Source: Thermomucor indicae-seudaticae
Lineage: Eukaryota; Mucoromycota; Mucoromycetes; Mucorales; Lichtheimiaceae
Reading direction: 5' to 3'
DNA: 11,726 bases
NCBI GenBank assembly: GCA_000787465.1
Contig: JSYX01000825.1
Location: 1-11,726, forward strand
Part shown: positions 1-9,566 of the stretch, piece after piece
How positions within the stretch are numbered: position 1 is the stretch's first letter
How the letters are laid out: the number at the start of each line of letters is the position of its first letter
The notes under the pieces: model-generated
What the model was told of the DNA's origin: nothing
Seen by the model: only the letters and a program-made list of their open reading frames with translations
The model's database searches: none
Made by a program: the position numbers and the translations under genes

Positions 1-2
1 AT

Positions 3-653
3 CATATCGGCAAGCTCTACATGAATTGGGGAAGCATTTTACGTCAATTCAACATCCTGAAGAACGACATACCCAAATCAGAGCCCGTCATCCCCTTCGT
101 CAAGCGAAGATGAGACTATATGTCCAAACCGGTGTTTCTCCTCGCGTGCCTTCTTGATCCAAAATACGCCGGTTGCGCAGTTACCGAAGAGATGAACAAT
201 ACTGCTCTTCAATGTCTCATGAAGTATGGGGGGCCAAACATCATTGAAGAGTTTGTAAGGTATCGAGGACAGCAAGGCATCTTCGCAAGAAGCTCCGTCG
301 TATACCAAGTGAAGACCCCAATCTCGTTCTGGTCGCTGGTGAAGCCGAATGCCCCTGACCTCGCAAGCCTTGCGATACGTATCTTCAAGCTTCCCGGAAC
401 TTCGGCCGCAAGCGAGAGAAGCTTCTCGGCACATGGCCGAATTCACTCGAAGACAAGAAACCGCCTCAGAGTAGACACAGCAACTAAGTTGGTATACATC
501 TACCAAAACGTACGCGCTCTGGACGGAACATCGTACCAAGACTTCGAGCTTCCCGTTACGGAAGCCGATGACGACGACAGTGAGGGCGATGACGAAGAAG
601 ATGCAGGCGGCATCAGGAAACAGCCAAGACTGGCTGAGGAACAGAATGAATAG
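3..653 (+). pseudogene. hAT-family transposase, C-terminal part, with in-frame stop
   Basis: This is the C-terminal portion of a hAT (hobo/Ac/Tam3) DNA transposase; the rest lies outside the window. The frame is open from the left edge, reads KRR, meets TGA at 111-113, and continues as DYMSKP then LLACLLDPKY, a typical segment before the hAT dimerisation region. The hallmark C-terminal block follows: FWSLVKP, then LASLAIRIFKLPGTSAASER, then FSAHGRIHSKTRNRL. An acidic tail (DDDDSEGDDEEDAG) precedes the TAG at 651-653. Protein similarity on both sides of the TGA says it interrupts one original reading frame, so the copy is probably inactive. TGA is one base from TGG (Trp) or CGA (Arg). A shorter 177-residue product from the ATG at 120 is possible but would lack the DDE catalytic core and DNA-binding domain. 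The family call is strong; inactivity is inferred from the single stop. Confidence 0.85.
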
Positions 654-716
654 ATCAAGATGGATAGATGAGTAGTTTACCTGTTCTTTTATTACCTCGA
701 AAATTTGTGACGAATA

Positions 717-750
717 AATTACGTAAATTACGTTAATTACGTTACGTAAC
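717..750. repeat. 9-bp tandem repeat x3 plus 10-bp palindrome
   Basis: Units AATTACGTA (717-725), AATTACGTT (726-734) and AATTACGTT (735-743) lie head to tail. The last unit runs into GTTACGTAAC (741-750), which equals its own reverse complement. The position downstream of the transposase stop suggests subterminal transposase-binding sequence; that role is inferred. Confidence 0.8.
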
Positions 751-910
751 ATTACTGTATCGATTCAGCCTGCGAACCCTACTCTAGGAAGGTCCCTCCA
801 AAATGCAACAGTCACAGTCTTACGTACGCAGTACAGTCACTGTGCATTTAGCGAGTTTTCAGGCAACTCTTCCCATCCTCTTTTTTTCTTTCCCCAAGAA
901 TCTATCACCT

Positions 911-2615
911 ATGACGACGACGATGACGACTACTACTACTGAACTTCATTTTGCTGCTGAAGCCGCCGCCGCGGTTTCATCCGCAACAACATCACAAAAT
1001 AATAATACGACGATCCAGCATCGGACCGTATCTTCAGTCGAACGAGGTTCTTATTCGGACGGCCGACTCTCAGACCCTTTTCTGCTTTGTTCAGGAAGAA
1101 AGTCTGAAGAGGATATCAAACAGCAAGGGGCATCCAAGAAAGTCCAAATGTTTTATCGTAAACAAAATGACCAGATCGATAACATGCTGGGGCCTCTTCA
1201 GCCTCTCGAAATAGAAGAAACCGAACGTCGTACGCTCAAGGTATATATCGCCTTGTTTTTCATGATCAGTGAACCTGATTAAGCATCTTTGCTCCTATTC
1301 TTTTTGGAAGGTGAAAATTGCCATCTACGGCTCTGGTGCAGCCAATGTGACACTGTTTGTGCTACAGCTCGTGGCAGCCATCACTTCGGGATCGCTCTCG
1401 ATATTCGCTACCATGTCAGATGCGTTCATGGACGTCCTCAGTTCAGTCGTGATGATGTGGGCCGCGAGACAAGCCTCACGAGTGAATCTCATGAAATACC
1501 CAGCTGTAAAGTCATCAGAATCGTGGCTTGCATACGGGGGCACTGACAAACGAAACGGGATCAATAGGGGAAAGCACGTCTGGAAACTGCCGGTATCATG
1601 GTTGGTTGTTGAGCAAGCATGCATGCATGCAGGCGGGCGTACTTACTGATGAGCTTGCTAGATTTTTGCTTGCCTTATGAGCTGCGTTGCTCTTTTCTTA
1701 ATTGCAAGTAGAATATCTACGCAAAGAAAATTGCAAAACGCTAAAATGCCGTGTGTTATTCTTAGATAGAATCCGCCAGACGACTTGCAGAAGGTGATAA
1801 AGCACCTGACATGTCGACCATGGCAATTTCTCTCGTGGCTACCGCCATAGGCAAGTCAGAATAAGTCTCTGAACTGAGGGGAGGTATGGAAGTTCATTTC
1901 GTAAAGGATAGGTGTGAAATTTACATTGTTCCTCTACTGCACATCGCTTTCGCAATATGCCACGGTCAAGGTGTTTGCCCAAGACCATCGCAATGATCTC
2001 CTGGTCAACGCGCTGGGACTTGTGACAGGCATTCTAGGTGGCCGGTTGGCCAGTTGGGTCGACCCAGTAGGCTCCATTGTTATTGCACTGATCATTCTGA
2101 CGAGTTGGGTTACGACGCTTATCGGTACGTGATAAGGTTACACACGCACACTGTAATACTTGATTAACTCCCACCATTCATGCAGAACACACGCAACTGA
2201 TCGTCGGAAAATCCGCAGACAGATATTTCTTGCAGAGACTGATTTACATTGGTAAATGGACGAAAAAAGAAGATGTATGAAGAAGGTTTTATTCAATCTT
2301 TTTTGGGAGGTGCTTAGCGCTCACGCATCCCGGCGTCCAGCAAGTAGACACTTGTCGTGCATACTACGCGGGCAACAATCTTTTCGTAGAAGTGGACATT
2401 GTCTTGCCTCCAGAGACGTGTCTGCAAGACTCGCACGATATTGGTGAGAGTCTCCAGATTAAGCTCGAGTCGCTTCCGGATGTGGAGCGGGCGTTTGTCC
2501 ATGTCGACTACGAGACGTCCCATAAACCCGAGGTAACAAGAAGGGCGCACATTCAGGAATTCTTGCTAAGCGTCTCTCTCTCTCTCTCCACTATTAGCAT
2601 CAGAAATCAAAATGA
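911..2615 (+). CDS. Mn-type cation diffusion facilitator (CDF) transporter
   Basis: This CDF membrane transporter probably exports Mn2+ from the cytosol into the vacuole, Golgi or out of the cell in exchange for protons. Exons: 911-1240, 1311-1505, 1568-1600, 1662-1703, 1766-1850, 1912-2124, 2186-2251, 2318-2532, 2598-2615, giving 398 residues. The N-terminus (1-110) is a low-complexity, Thr/Ala-rich cytosolic tail. Six membrane segments follow, at about 113-133, 138-161, 180-202, 216-238, 255-275 and 279-298. The metal site is SDAFMDV (D147, D151) in segment 2 and DHRND (D253, D257) in segment 5. DxxxD in both marks the Mn clade; zinc transporters have HxxxD. The cytosolic C-terminal domain (300-398) contains HPGVQQVDTCRAYYAGN, VEVDIVLPPET and HDIGESLQ. 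An in-frame upstream ATG at 803 has A at -3 and would add 36 residues. I prefer 911 because a CT-rich leader (867-895) lies between and the extra residues look non-coding. The family call is firm; start and localisation are uncertain. Confidence 0.9.
1704..1765 (+). other. GC-AG intron 4 of the CDF gene
   Basis: The donor is GCAAGT, the preferred form for GC-AG introns, and the acceptor is TTCTTAG; length 62 nt. Splicing joins VALFLI to IESARRLAEGDK in phase 0, exactly as expected for the CDF family. No GT donor nearby gives a family-like junction. Confidence 0.8.
1851..1911 (+). other. GC-AG intron 5 of the CDF gene
   Basis: The donor is again GCAAGT, the acceptor GGATAG; length 61 nt, phase 1. 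The junction gives SLVATAIG-VKFTLFLYC, which matches the family without a gap. CTGAAC at about 1869-1874 is a possible branch site. Read through, this frame would stop after a few codons (GAATAA). Confidence 0.8.
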
Positions 2616-4516
2616 TAAAACTCCTTTCTTGTATTTTTGAAAGGATAACCAGTTCCTTACTTGACACTATATATATCTCCAGTGCGATGCAATCGTGCTT
2701 CTGTATGAAGTTAAGGGGGGTTAACCAAATAAAATAAGCAAATGCTGAATGATATCAGCTTCGTCGAAGCTACGTACTACGGCATCACTTCCGATTGTAT
2801 GTTGCATAAAGAGTTTCCCATGTTGGCATTCTCGTTTTATTGTCCTGGCTGGCGCACTCTCAAAGCTAGTTTACACAATCTTGAGATAGCACCCTTGGAG
2901 GAGATATATCAATGTCTGTGCGTTCGATACTAGCGCAGCTATTTTATGTGCGTGGTCATAGAATACTGAAATATGTACAGTACAAGGACAAAAACCGCTT
3001 CCCCCTATGTATTTGCAGAAGTACAAATTACAAGCGGTCTCTGCATCTGTGCTCTAATCTGTCCTACGTTTTCCTGGCTTGGATCCTCAGGGAGGAAAAG
3101 GACTGAAAGGTCTTCCTGCTTCACCTGACAGGCCCATAATGGACGCCATGCCATTCATCATAATCGCCATCTTGTTTCTGAATTGTATACTGCATTAGCT
3201 TTTTTGAAGGCCGTTACTAGCAGAAACCAATGCTACGGTGAAATAAAAATTGGCTTGCATAGTGGACATCGTAAACACCATCTTGCATTGTCCCAACGCA
3301 AGCGCGAAAAGAGCACTAGCAGTGTCAACTCCGAGATTGGTGTCTGTAGACAGCCTGTTCGCTGTTTGCCTTTGTGGACGTTGAGACTTCATGAGCATGA
3401 CGCATTCAGTTCGCAATGAGGCACAGTGTAGGGTTTTGCAAGTGCATCCAAGTCTTCGTCATTAGGAAATGATCCCGCATTGCTACACGCATGATGCCAG
3501 ACCGTGAACTTTTTATTTTTTTTGTCTTTCACTTCAAGGATTTCGCTAATGCTGTTACGAAATGAAGTTGGTTACGCACGAATTGCGTGCAGTCGCTACA
3601 TGACAGCTCACCCTACTTAACATAGATCTTCGACATCTCGCGACGGATATTAAGCGAAAAGCTTTGCCAGCTACTCTAACGCCTTCCAGCTCATGTCTTA
3701 CGCGAAGACAATGGTAACAACAACACTGGAATGCGGTTAGAGCGGCCTTCATGCAAACTTGTATAATTTTACAGCCTTTTCATACTATAGCGGCTTTGCA
3801 GTAAAGCAATGGGACTTATCGCAGGTGAAACAGGCTTCTGGAGAGCCGGATAACCCAATGTCCGTCACCTCTTCGGATGGTGTAAATGTACATGACTTTA
3901 ACGAGAAGAGATATTGCCTGTGGTAGTACTGAGCGCGAAAACTGTGGAAGCAGGGGTTACGCTGGCGTGTGTGCGGGTGAGTTGGTGGAGGAAGCTTCTC
4001 CCGAGCCAAGCGAGGGCGAACAGCTTGTAAAAGGAAAGGAGCATTGACAAGCTCCCAAAATCAGCCCATGGTCGGGTTTCTGATTCTCCTGCATTGGCAA
4101 CACTTTATATGAAATCCCTGGTGCCTAATCGATTGGTATTTATCCGAGAATCCAAGCGTGGTATTTTCCGGCAACATGACTTCCTCATTCTCAAAGTCGT
4201 GAGTCCGAGCTTCCGGACATACAGTCCTGATTACGCAGACAAAGCCGTGGAACGATACTGTCCAGAGCGGGAACCCGTACCAGCCAATCAAGACAAGGCG
4301 GTGTAGAAAACTTGGGTGCAAAAAGCGCTTGGCCGGGCGATTTTTGGTGGTTCTTACAAGCCAAAAAGCTGTCCCTTTTCGAACATTGAGGGCTAAAAAG
4401 GAAGAAAGACGAATTTCCCCCTCTCATCTTGTTTTCTCTTGGCTTTGAACATCACAACCGGTAAGCATTGCTTCCTTTTTTCTGTCCTTGATTTCAAGGT
4501 TCTTTTTGGTTTTTGA
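2616..4516. other. Intergenic region without a supportable gene
   Basis: No open stretch here exceeds about 86 codons, none shows a domain I recognise, and I could not build a spliced model. I saw no tRNA-like or rRNA-like sequence. Visible items are the AATAAA at 2728, a perfect short inverted repeat AGCTTCG-T-CGAAGCT at 2757-2771, and several short stretches of protein-like composition. The clearest reads YYSGFAVKQWDLSQV then GEPDNPMSVTSSDGVNVHDF at 3783-3920, flanked by stops in the same frame. A decayed gene or transposon remnant is possible; an unrecognised gene with many introns cannot be excluded. Confidence 0.6.
2728..2733 (+). terminator. Probable poly(A) signal of the CDF gene
   Basis: AATAAA lies 113 nt after the CDF stop codon, in an A-rich stretch. 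The position fits a 3'-end signal, although the hexamer is loosely used in fungi. Confidence 0.4.
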
Positions 4517-4702
4517 TTCGTTTCTTCTCGGTGGTGTGGGGAAATCACAAGGAACCCGGATATTGATCTTTATGGCAATGACGCATTCATAGAATTCACG
4601 GCAGCGTACATCATCGAGTTCCTTTGCAAAACTGCTCACGATCTAGTCTGTCCGACTGCCCTAATCACTCTTGTGATCGACCTCTTCTTCATCTGGATCT
4701 TT
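4517..4702 (+). other. Open frame upstream of and in frame with NST1; possible exon
   Basis: The NST1 frame is open for 62 codons upstream of its first plausible ATG, back to a TGA at 4514-4516, and has no ATG of its own. Part of it reads [15 protein letters not shown] then [17 protein letters not shown], an amphipathic helix pattern with hydrophobic spacing resembling histone-fold subunits of the CHRAC/Dpb3/NF-Y type. Upstream, GTAAGC at about 4461 and ACAAG at 4551 could bound an intron. It could be an upstream NST1 exon, the last exon of a separate small gene, or chance. The histone-fold likeness is judged by eye and is weak. Confidence 0.25.
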
Positions 4703-7700
4703 ATGCAAATGACAAAGTCAATGCATTCGTCAGGCAAAATACCCACTTCTGGTTCACGCGAACGCAGCGTTTCATTTCGATATCCTACTTCTGCAACAAC
4801 GGCCAAACCGAAACCACAAGACGAAAATAATGCTGCAGCAGAACAGCAGCAACCGAAACCTAAAGAAGAACCGTGTACAGCGCCACCATCGTCCACGACA
4901 AATAATGCCGTGTCGTCATCAACAAAACGGAAAAAGAAAAAGAAACAGAAATCAAAAGCTGTAGCAGCAGACGAATCATCACATTGGCTCGTCAATAGTA
5001 GTCGAGGGTCGTCCTCAAACGCTAAAAAAAGCAGTGACGAGTTCTGGTCGAATGCAAGTAACGTTGAAGAACGACAAAACATTCGAGAATTCTGGTTGCA
5101 GTTGGGTGAAGAAGAGCGAAGATCGCTCGTCAAGGTTGAAAAGGAGGCCGTGCTTCGGAAAATGAAGGAACAACAGAAGCATAGCTGTAATTGCTCCGTA
5201 TGCGGAAAAAAGAGGTAAAATTCTTCTTTTCGCGCATACGGACAACATGGATATTAATGAATGATAACAGAACGGCTATTGAAGACGAACTTGAAGTCTT
5301 GTACGATGCTTACTATGAAGAATTGGAGCAGTATGCAAATCATCAGCAACAAACCCGGCTTTACTCAGGGAAGTCTGAAATAACCGAAGGAGACGATACC
5401 TCTGATACTGGTCATGAGAATGGAAACGACCTGTTCGACGACGATGATGACGATTATGACGATGACGATGACGGTGCGAGCCGGTCTGACGATCAGTCCG
5501 ATGCCGCATCAGACGACGGTGATGCTCCACATTTTCCCGTAACGTATACCGCAAATACTTCTTCATGTTTAGACCAGTTCAACTTTGGCAGCAGCCTTAC
5601 TGTTAAAGGTGTGCTACTATTTTCTTGTACTCTATCGCTCAAAGAATGGAGATATTCAAACTGTTGTACAATTTATTGCAGGCGGAATCCTGACAGTTGC
5701 AGATGATTTGCTTAAAAATGACGGTCGCAAATTCTTGGATATGATGGAGCGGTTAGCGGAACGTCGAATGCAAAAGGAAGAAGAAGCTTTAGAACAAGCT
5801 GATGAGTATTATGATGAAGTTGACGAGGATGAGGATGAGGCGTACGAAGACGAAGAAGAGGAGGTACTCAATTCATTTTCGCGTTGTTAAAATAAGCGCA
5901 GATGAAGGCTCATATCTTTCCTTTCTTACACAGGACGGCCCAACGAATGAACAGCGTATGGAAGAAGGACGGAGGATGTTCCAAGTCTTTGCCGCACGCA
6001 TGTTTGAGCAAAGGGTCCTGGCTGCTTATCGAGAAAAAGTTGCTCGGGAGCGGCAGCAACGATTAATCCAAGAGTTAGAGGAAGAAGATCGGTTGCGTCA
6101 GGAAAGAGAGTTGAAGAAACAAAGAGAAAAAGAGCGTAAAAAGGATAAGAAACGGTATGCCATGACGTATTGCGTTCGGATGATAGCCTTACCTAAAGAC
6201 CGTTTTGTAGTCAACTAAAGAAACAAAAGGAAGAGGAGCGACTAGCAAAAGAGGCTCAACGTAAGGCTGAAGAGGAAGCAGCCCGATTGGAACGCGAGCG
6301 CAAGCTTGAGGAGGAACGACAGCGCCGAGAACAGGAACGGTTAAAGAAGGAAGAAGAGCGTCGGCAACGAGAAGAGGAAAGGATACGAAAAGAAGAGGAG
6401 AAACGTCGACGGTTGAAGGAAGAACGCGAACGGGCCGCTGAAAAAGAGCGGAAACGGAAAGAGAAAGAGGAGAAAGAACGACGAGAGCGAGAAGAGAAAG
6501 AACGAAAAGAACGCGAGGAAAAAGAGCGTCAAGAAAAAGAACGAAGAGAGCGCGAGGAGAAAGCTCGGAAGGAGCGCGAGGAAAAAGAGCGTCGAGAACG
6601 CGAAGAACAAGAACGGAAACGGAAGGAAGAGGAGGAAAAGGCCCGAGCTGCCAAGCGGAAAGCTGAAGAGGAGCGTTTAGCAAAAGAGGCCGAGGAAAGG
6701 GAACGGAAACAACAACAACAGCAGTCCAAAATAATAATAGCCGAGACCTCCAAAACCTCTAGCACCAGTCCAGTCGTGTCTTCCGGGGTCTCAGCTACTC
6801 GACCCATGGATGAAACCGCGAGGCAAAAATCCCTGATGGATGCTCTTGTAGGAGGTTCCTCAACAACTCCTCTCGGCCCGTTTCTTGGAAATGAATATAA
6901 GCAAACTCCGCCACCGCCACCGCCACCACCAGCAGAACAACCTCATCCTCTCTTACCTCTTAACTTTATGTCGCCTATCGGATCGAATCGATTAGCCGAA
7001 CCGGCTACCAGTCCTACAGCTGGTTATGCGCCACTGTTATCGCCCACGGATCGAGGCATATTACCAGTCGGCTATAACCGCATACCGCCTTTCGACACTC
7101 CTGGTGTTGGTCTTGGGGAAGCTAGTAGTAGTAAAGTTATCTCAAGGACTAGTGCTACTAGTAACATCGCACCAATCGGTCAACCGCTGAGCAGCGGAGG
7201 AGGACGGCGGTCGTCATCCGCTAACAATGCGGGACCAATAGGAAGCCCGGTTGGATCAAGAACAGGGCGATTAATGAGTGCTGATGAGAGCAGCAGTAGC
7301 GGCAAAAGTAGCGGGAAACGACCACTTGGACCCGGTGAAGGAGATACAGCAAACTCTTTCTTTTCAAACTTCTTGTTTGGTGAAAAAGGTTTGTCCTCTA
7401 CCGTATGGAGAATGGCAAGTTTGTTAATACAATCCTTAGCTGCTACTACTGCTAAACCAGAACAACGAGCCAATAAGCCCATAGAACGGCGATTTTCACT
7501 GGAAAGTGCCAGTGCTGGCTGGACCAATGGTAAAAAGACTGATGAATGGCTCTTTTGGTAGTAGCTAAACGATAGGCACTTTTAGGTTGGACTGCCTCTA
7601 CCGCTTTGTCAGACAATGTCCATGGTCGACTCTTCGGTGATGTTCTAGTAAGTAAAACGAATATTTCAATCGACAGGAGTTTTCTGATCTGTCTGTTTAA

Positions 7701-8160
7701 GGCTGATCGTACGACTACGATTCTTGAAAGAGCCAGGGCTGCATACCACAAACTTGACGAGATCACACAGACCAAGTACTTTATGAGTCCTTCGCAGTTC
7801 CATACCTTAGTCCAGTTACATCGAATGCTATGTGACATGTATTACGATTCACACGTGGACATACGAGAACTGTACGACGTGATCAATTCACCCATGAGCG
7901 GCTTTCAGTGTATCAATCATGCACATCATGGTTATATTGTACGGTATGATCCGGCTCTTAGATCGACAAGGGCAGCAGCAGCAGCAGTCGCACTCCGGCC
8001 ATCGTCCAATACACCTCCTCATCATCCTTTCTTCCCGCCGCCGACGTCGCCGCCATCCTTGCCAACAAACTCTTTACATATTGCAACTACATCACCTCCG
8101 TTAAATAACCCGCATCCAAAGGGTAGTGGACAGCAACAACTATTCGGAAGCATGTCATAA
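4703..8160 (+). CDS. NST1: Stress response protein Nst1
   Basis: Nst1 is a cytoplasmic fungal protein; yeast NST1 was named for its negative effect on salt tolerance and associates with P-bodies. Exons: 4703-5214, 5271-5608, 5682-5863, 5934-6154, 6211-7388, 7440-7529, 7586-7647, 7702-8160, giving 1013 residues. In order: a Lys/Ser-rich N-terminus; the Nst1 core [15 protein letters not shown] with [12 protein letters not shown] (160-171) and [16 protein letters not shown]; an Asp run (about 225-238); [38 protein letters not shown]; a Glu/Arg/Lys helix (about 385-583); a Pro run (about 651-659); FFSNFLFGE; and a conserved end ([12 protein letters not shown]) before a Pro/Ser tail. The core matches yeast Nst1 strongly. 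ATGs at 4709 and 4721 are alternative starts, none in a strong context, and the frame stays open upstream. The introns at 7389-7439 and 7648-7701 could be retained in frame, so the C-terminal model is less certain than the rest. Confidence 0.92.
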
Positions 8161-8177
8161 AGAAAAATTGAGATAGC

Positions 8178-8183
8178 AATAAA
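8178..8183 (+). terminator. Probable poly(A) signal of NST1
   Basis: AATAAA begins 18 nt after the NST1 stop codon, in the 231-nt gap before the convergent DEF1 stop. No equally clear signal for DEF1 is visible on the other strand. Confidence 0.45.
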
Positions 8184-8391
8184 CCACCCTTCATTATTTC
8201 CTCCTCCTCTTTGTATAGAACCATTCCTTGTACTAACTAACTATTCAATAGAAAAGAGAGAAAATTACTTGTCATGCCCTTTCTTTTTTTAATCCAAACA
8301 TTTGGCTGTCTCTATGTACAATATACATGCATGATAAGCAAATTAAGAGGGGGGAAACACAAAAAAGGGGATAACTGCTTCGTCTTTTTTT

Positions 8392-9534
8392 TTACTGGTT
8401 CCAATACTGTTGTTGACGACCTTGCTGCTGTTGGGGCGGCTGCTGCTGCTGCTGCTGAGGATGATGCACAGGGAATTGTGGATGATGAGGATAAAACATG
8501 TGCTGTTGTGGTTGTTGTTGGTGATGGTTAAAGAAGTTGGAAGGCGGATAAGCAGCCTGCTGCTGTTGTAGGTGTTGGTGTGGTTGTTGCGGTTGCGGTT
8601 GCGGAAGAGGTGTCTGCTGCTTGTTGTACTGTGCATTATTTACATCCTTGGCTTGTCCTCCTGCCTGCTGTGGCACAACTTGGGGCGCTTGCTGTGCTGC
8701 TGCTGCTGCTGCTGCCGCCGTTGCTTGCTGAGGTACCACTACACCCCCAGGGGATGGCTGCTGATTCGAAAGGTTACCCAGGAATCCTTGCAGCTGAGGT
8801 CCGCCATAAGACGATGGCTTCTGGTGATGATACTCATGAAGACCACCACCAAAATGGTGCTGCAACGCAGAAACTTCATCGTATCCAGATGCACCAGACA
8901 TTGACTGGTTATACAAATGCTGTGCTTGGTTTACATAGGGAGATCCGCCAGCAGCACCGGCAGCAGTATACGGCGAAACAGCTGATCCACCTGGCTTGCC
9001 AGATGGTTGATACATTGGATAGATGCTCTTATTCAAAAACGGCTGTCCGTAAGCAGACTGTTGGTATCCGAAATGGTTCGGCATATAATAATACTGTGCA
9101 GCCGCTGCGTAGTACGGTACGTTGGGGTACATTTGCTGTGTCTGCTGAGGCACAGTTTGTGTTTGCGCGTTTGACGTCTGAGCAGCGGTAGCATCCTGGT
9201 TATATTTGTCTCGAGCCTGATACCCACTAGTCGCCGTCACGGAAGGCGAATTGCTGAAAGCAACTGGATCGTAATAGCCCTGTGCAGCGCGTAATTTAAG
9301 TTAAGGAGCTGATATAATAACGCATATGTTACAGGACATACTATAGGAGCAGCCGCGCGCTGCGCTTCTGTGCCGTAAATTCCATAATCAGGGAGAGATC
9401 CCATAGGGTTCATGCCAAAACCTGAAACACCGGCAGGAGGCTGATTCAGCAAATAGGAGTTATATGTAGACGTGAGGTGCTCCATATTGTACTGTTGTTG
9501 TGGCTGGATATGAGGCTGCTGCAATGCTGGCGGT

Positions 9535-9566
<32 letters not shown>

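Larger units (their letters stand above)
1..781 (+). mobile_element. hAT transposon, right-hand part (boundary provisional)
   Basis: The transposase remnant and its 3' flank form the right part of a hAT element whose left end is outside the window. Between the transposase stop (653) and about 781 there is no coding sequence, but there are three tandem copies of AATTACGT(A/T) and a perfect palindrome, GTTACGTAAC, at 741-750. ACGTAA-type repeats near the ends are common in hAT elements. Read on the minus strand from 781, the sequence starts TAGGGTTCGCAGG, and many hAT terminal repeats start with (T/C)AGGG. The exact end is therefore proposed at 781, with 782-789 (CTCTAGGA) as the candidate 8-bp target duplication. 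Neither can be confirmed without the left end. Confidence 0.5.

Noticed and set aside
78..752. 224-residue open frame on the minus strand
   Set aside because: It lies antisense to the hAT transposase, whose plus-strand frame shows clear family motifs; the minus frame shows none.
2573..2588. CT microsatellite
   Set aside because: It is the polypyrimidine tract of the last CDF intron, just before the acceptor at 2597.
4565..4728. GATCTTTATG repeated at 4565-4574 and 4696-4705, each followed by AATGAC and GCATTC
   Set aside because: The match is short and gapped, and the spacing (131 nt) is not a codon multiple; a duplication cannot be claimed from this.
5435..5475. GAC/GAT repeat as a possible CRISPR-like or satellite array
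   Set aside because: It encodes the Asp run of Nst1 with varied codons in a conserved position; there are no spacers or longer units.
6189..6807. Long minus-strand frames rich in Leu, Phe and Ser
   Set aside because: They are the complement of the Glu/Arg/Lys codon run of NST1 and arise from its composition.
8572..9191. Plus-strand frames of 110 and 203 residues
   Set aside because: They are antisense to Gln/Ala-rich DEF1 exon 6; poly-Leu and poly-Cys are the shadow of CAG and GCA codons.
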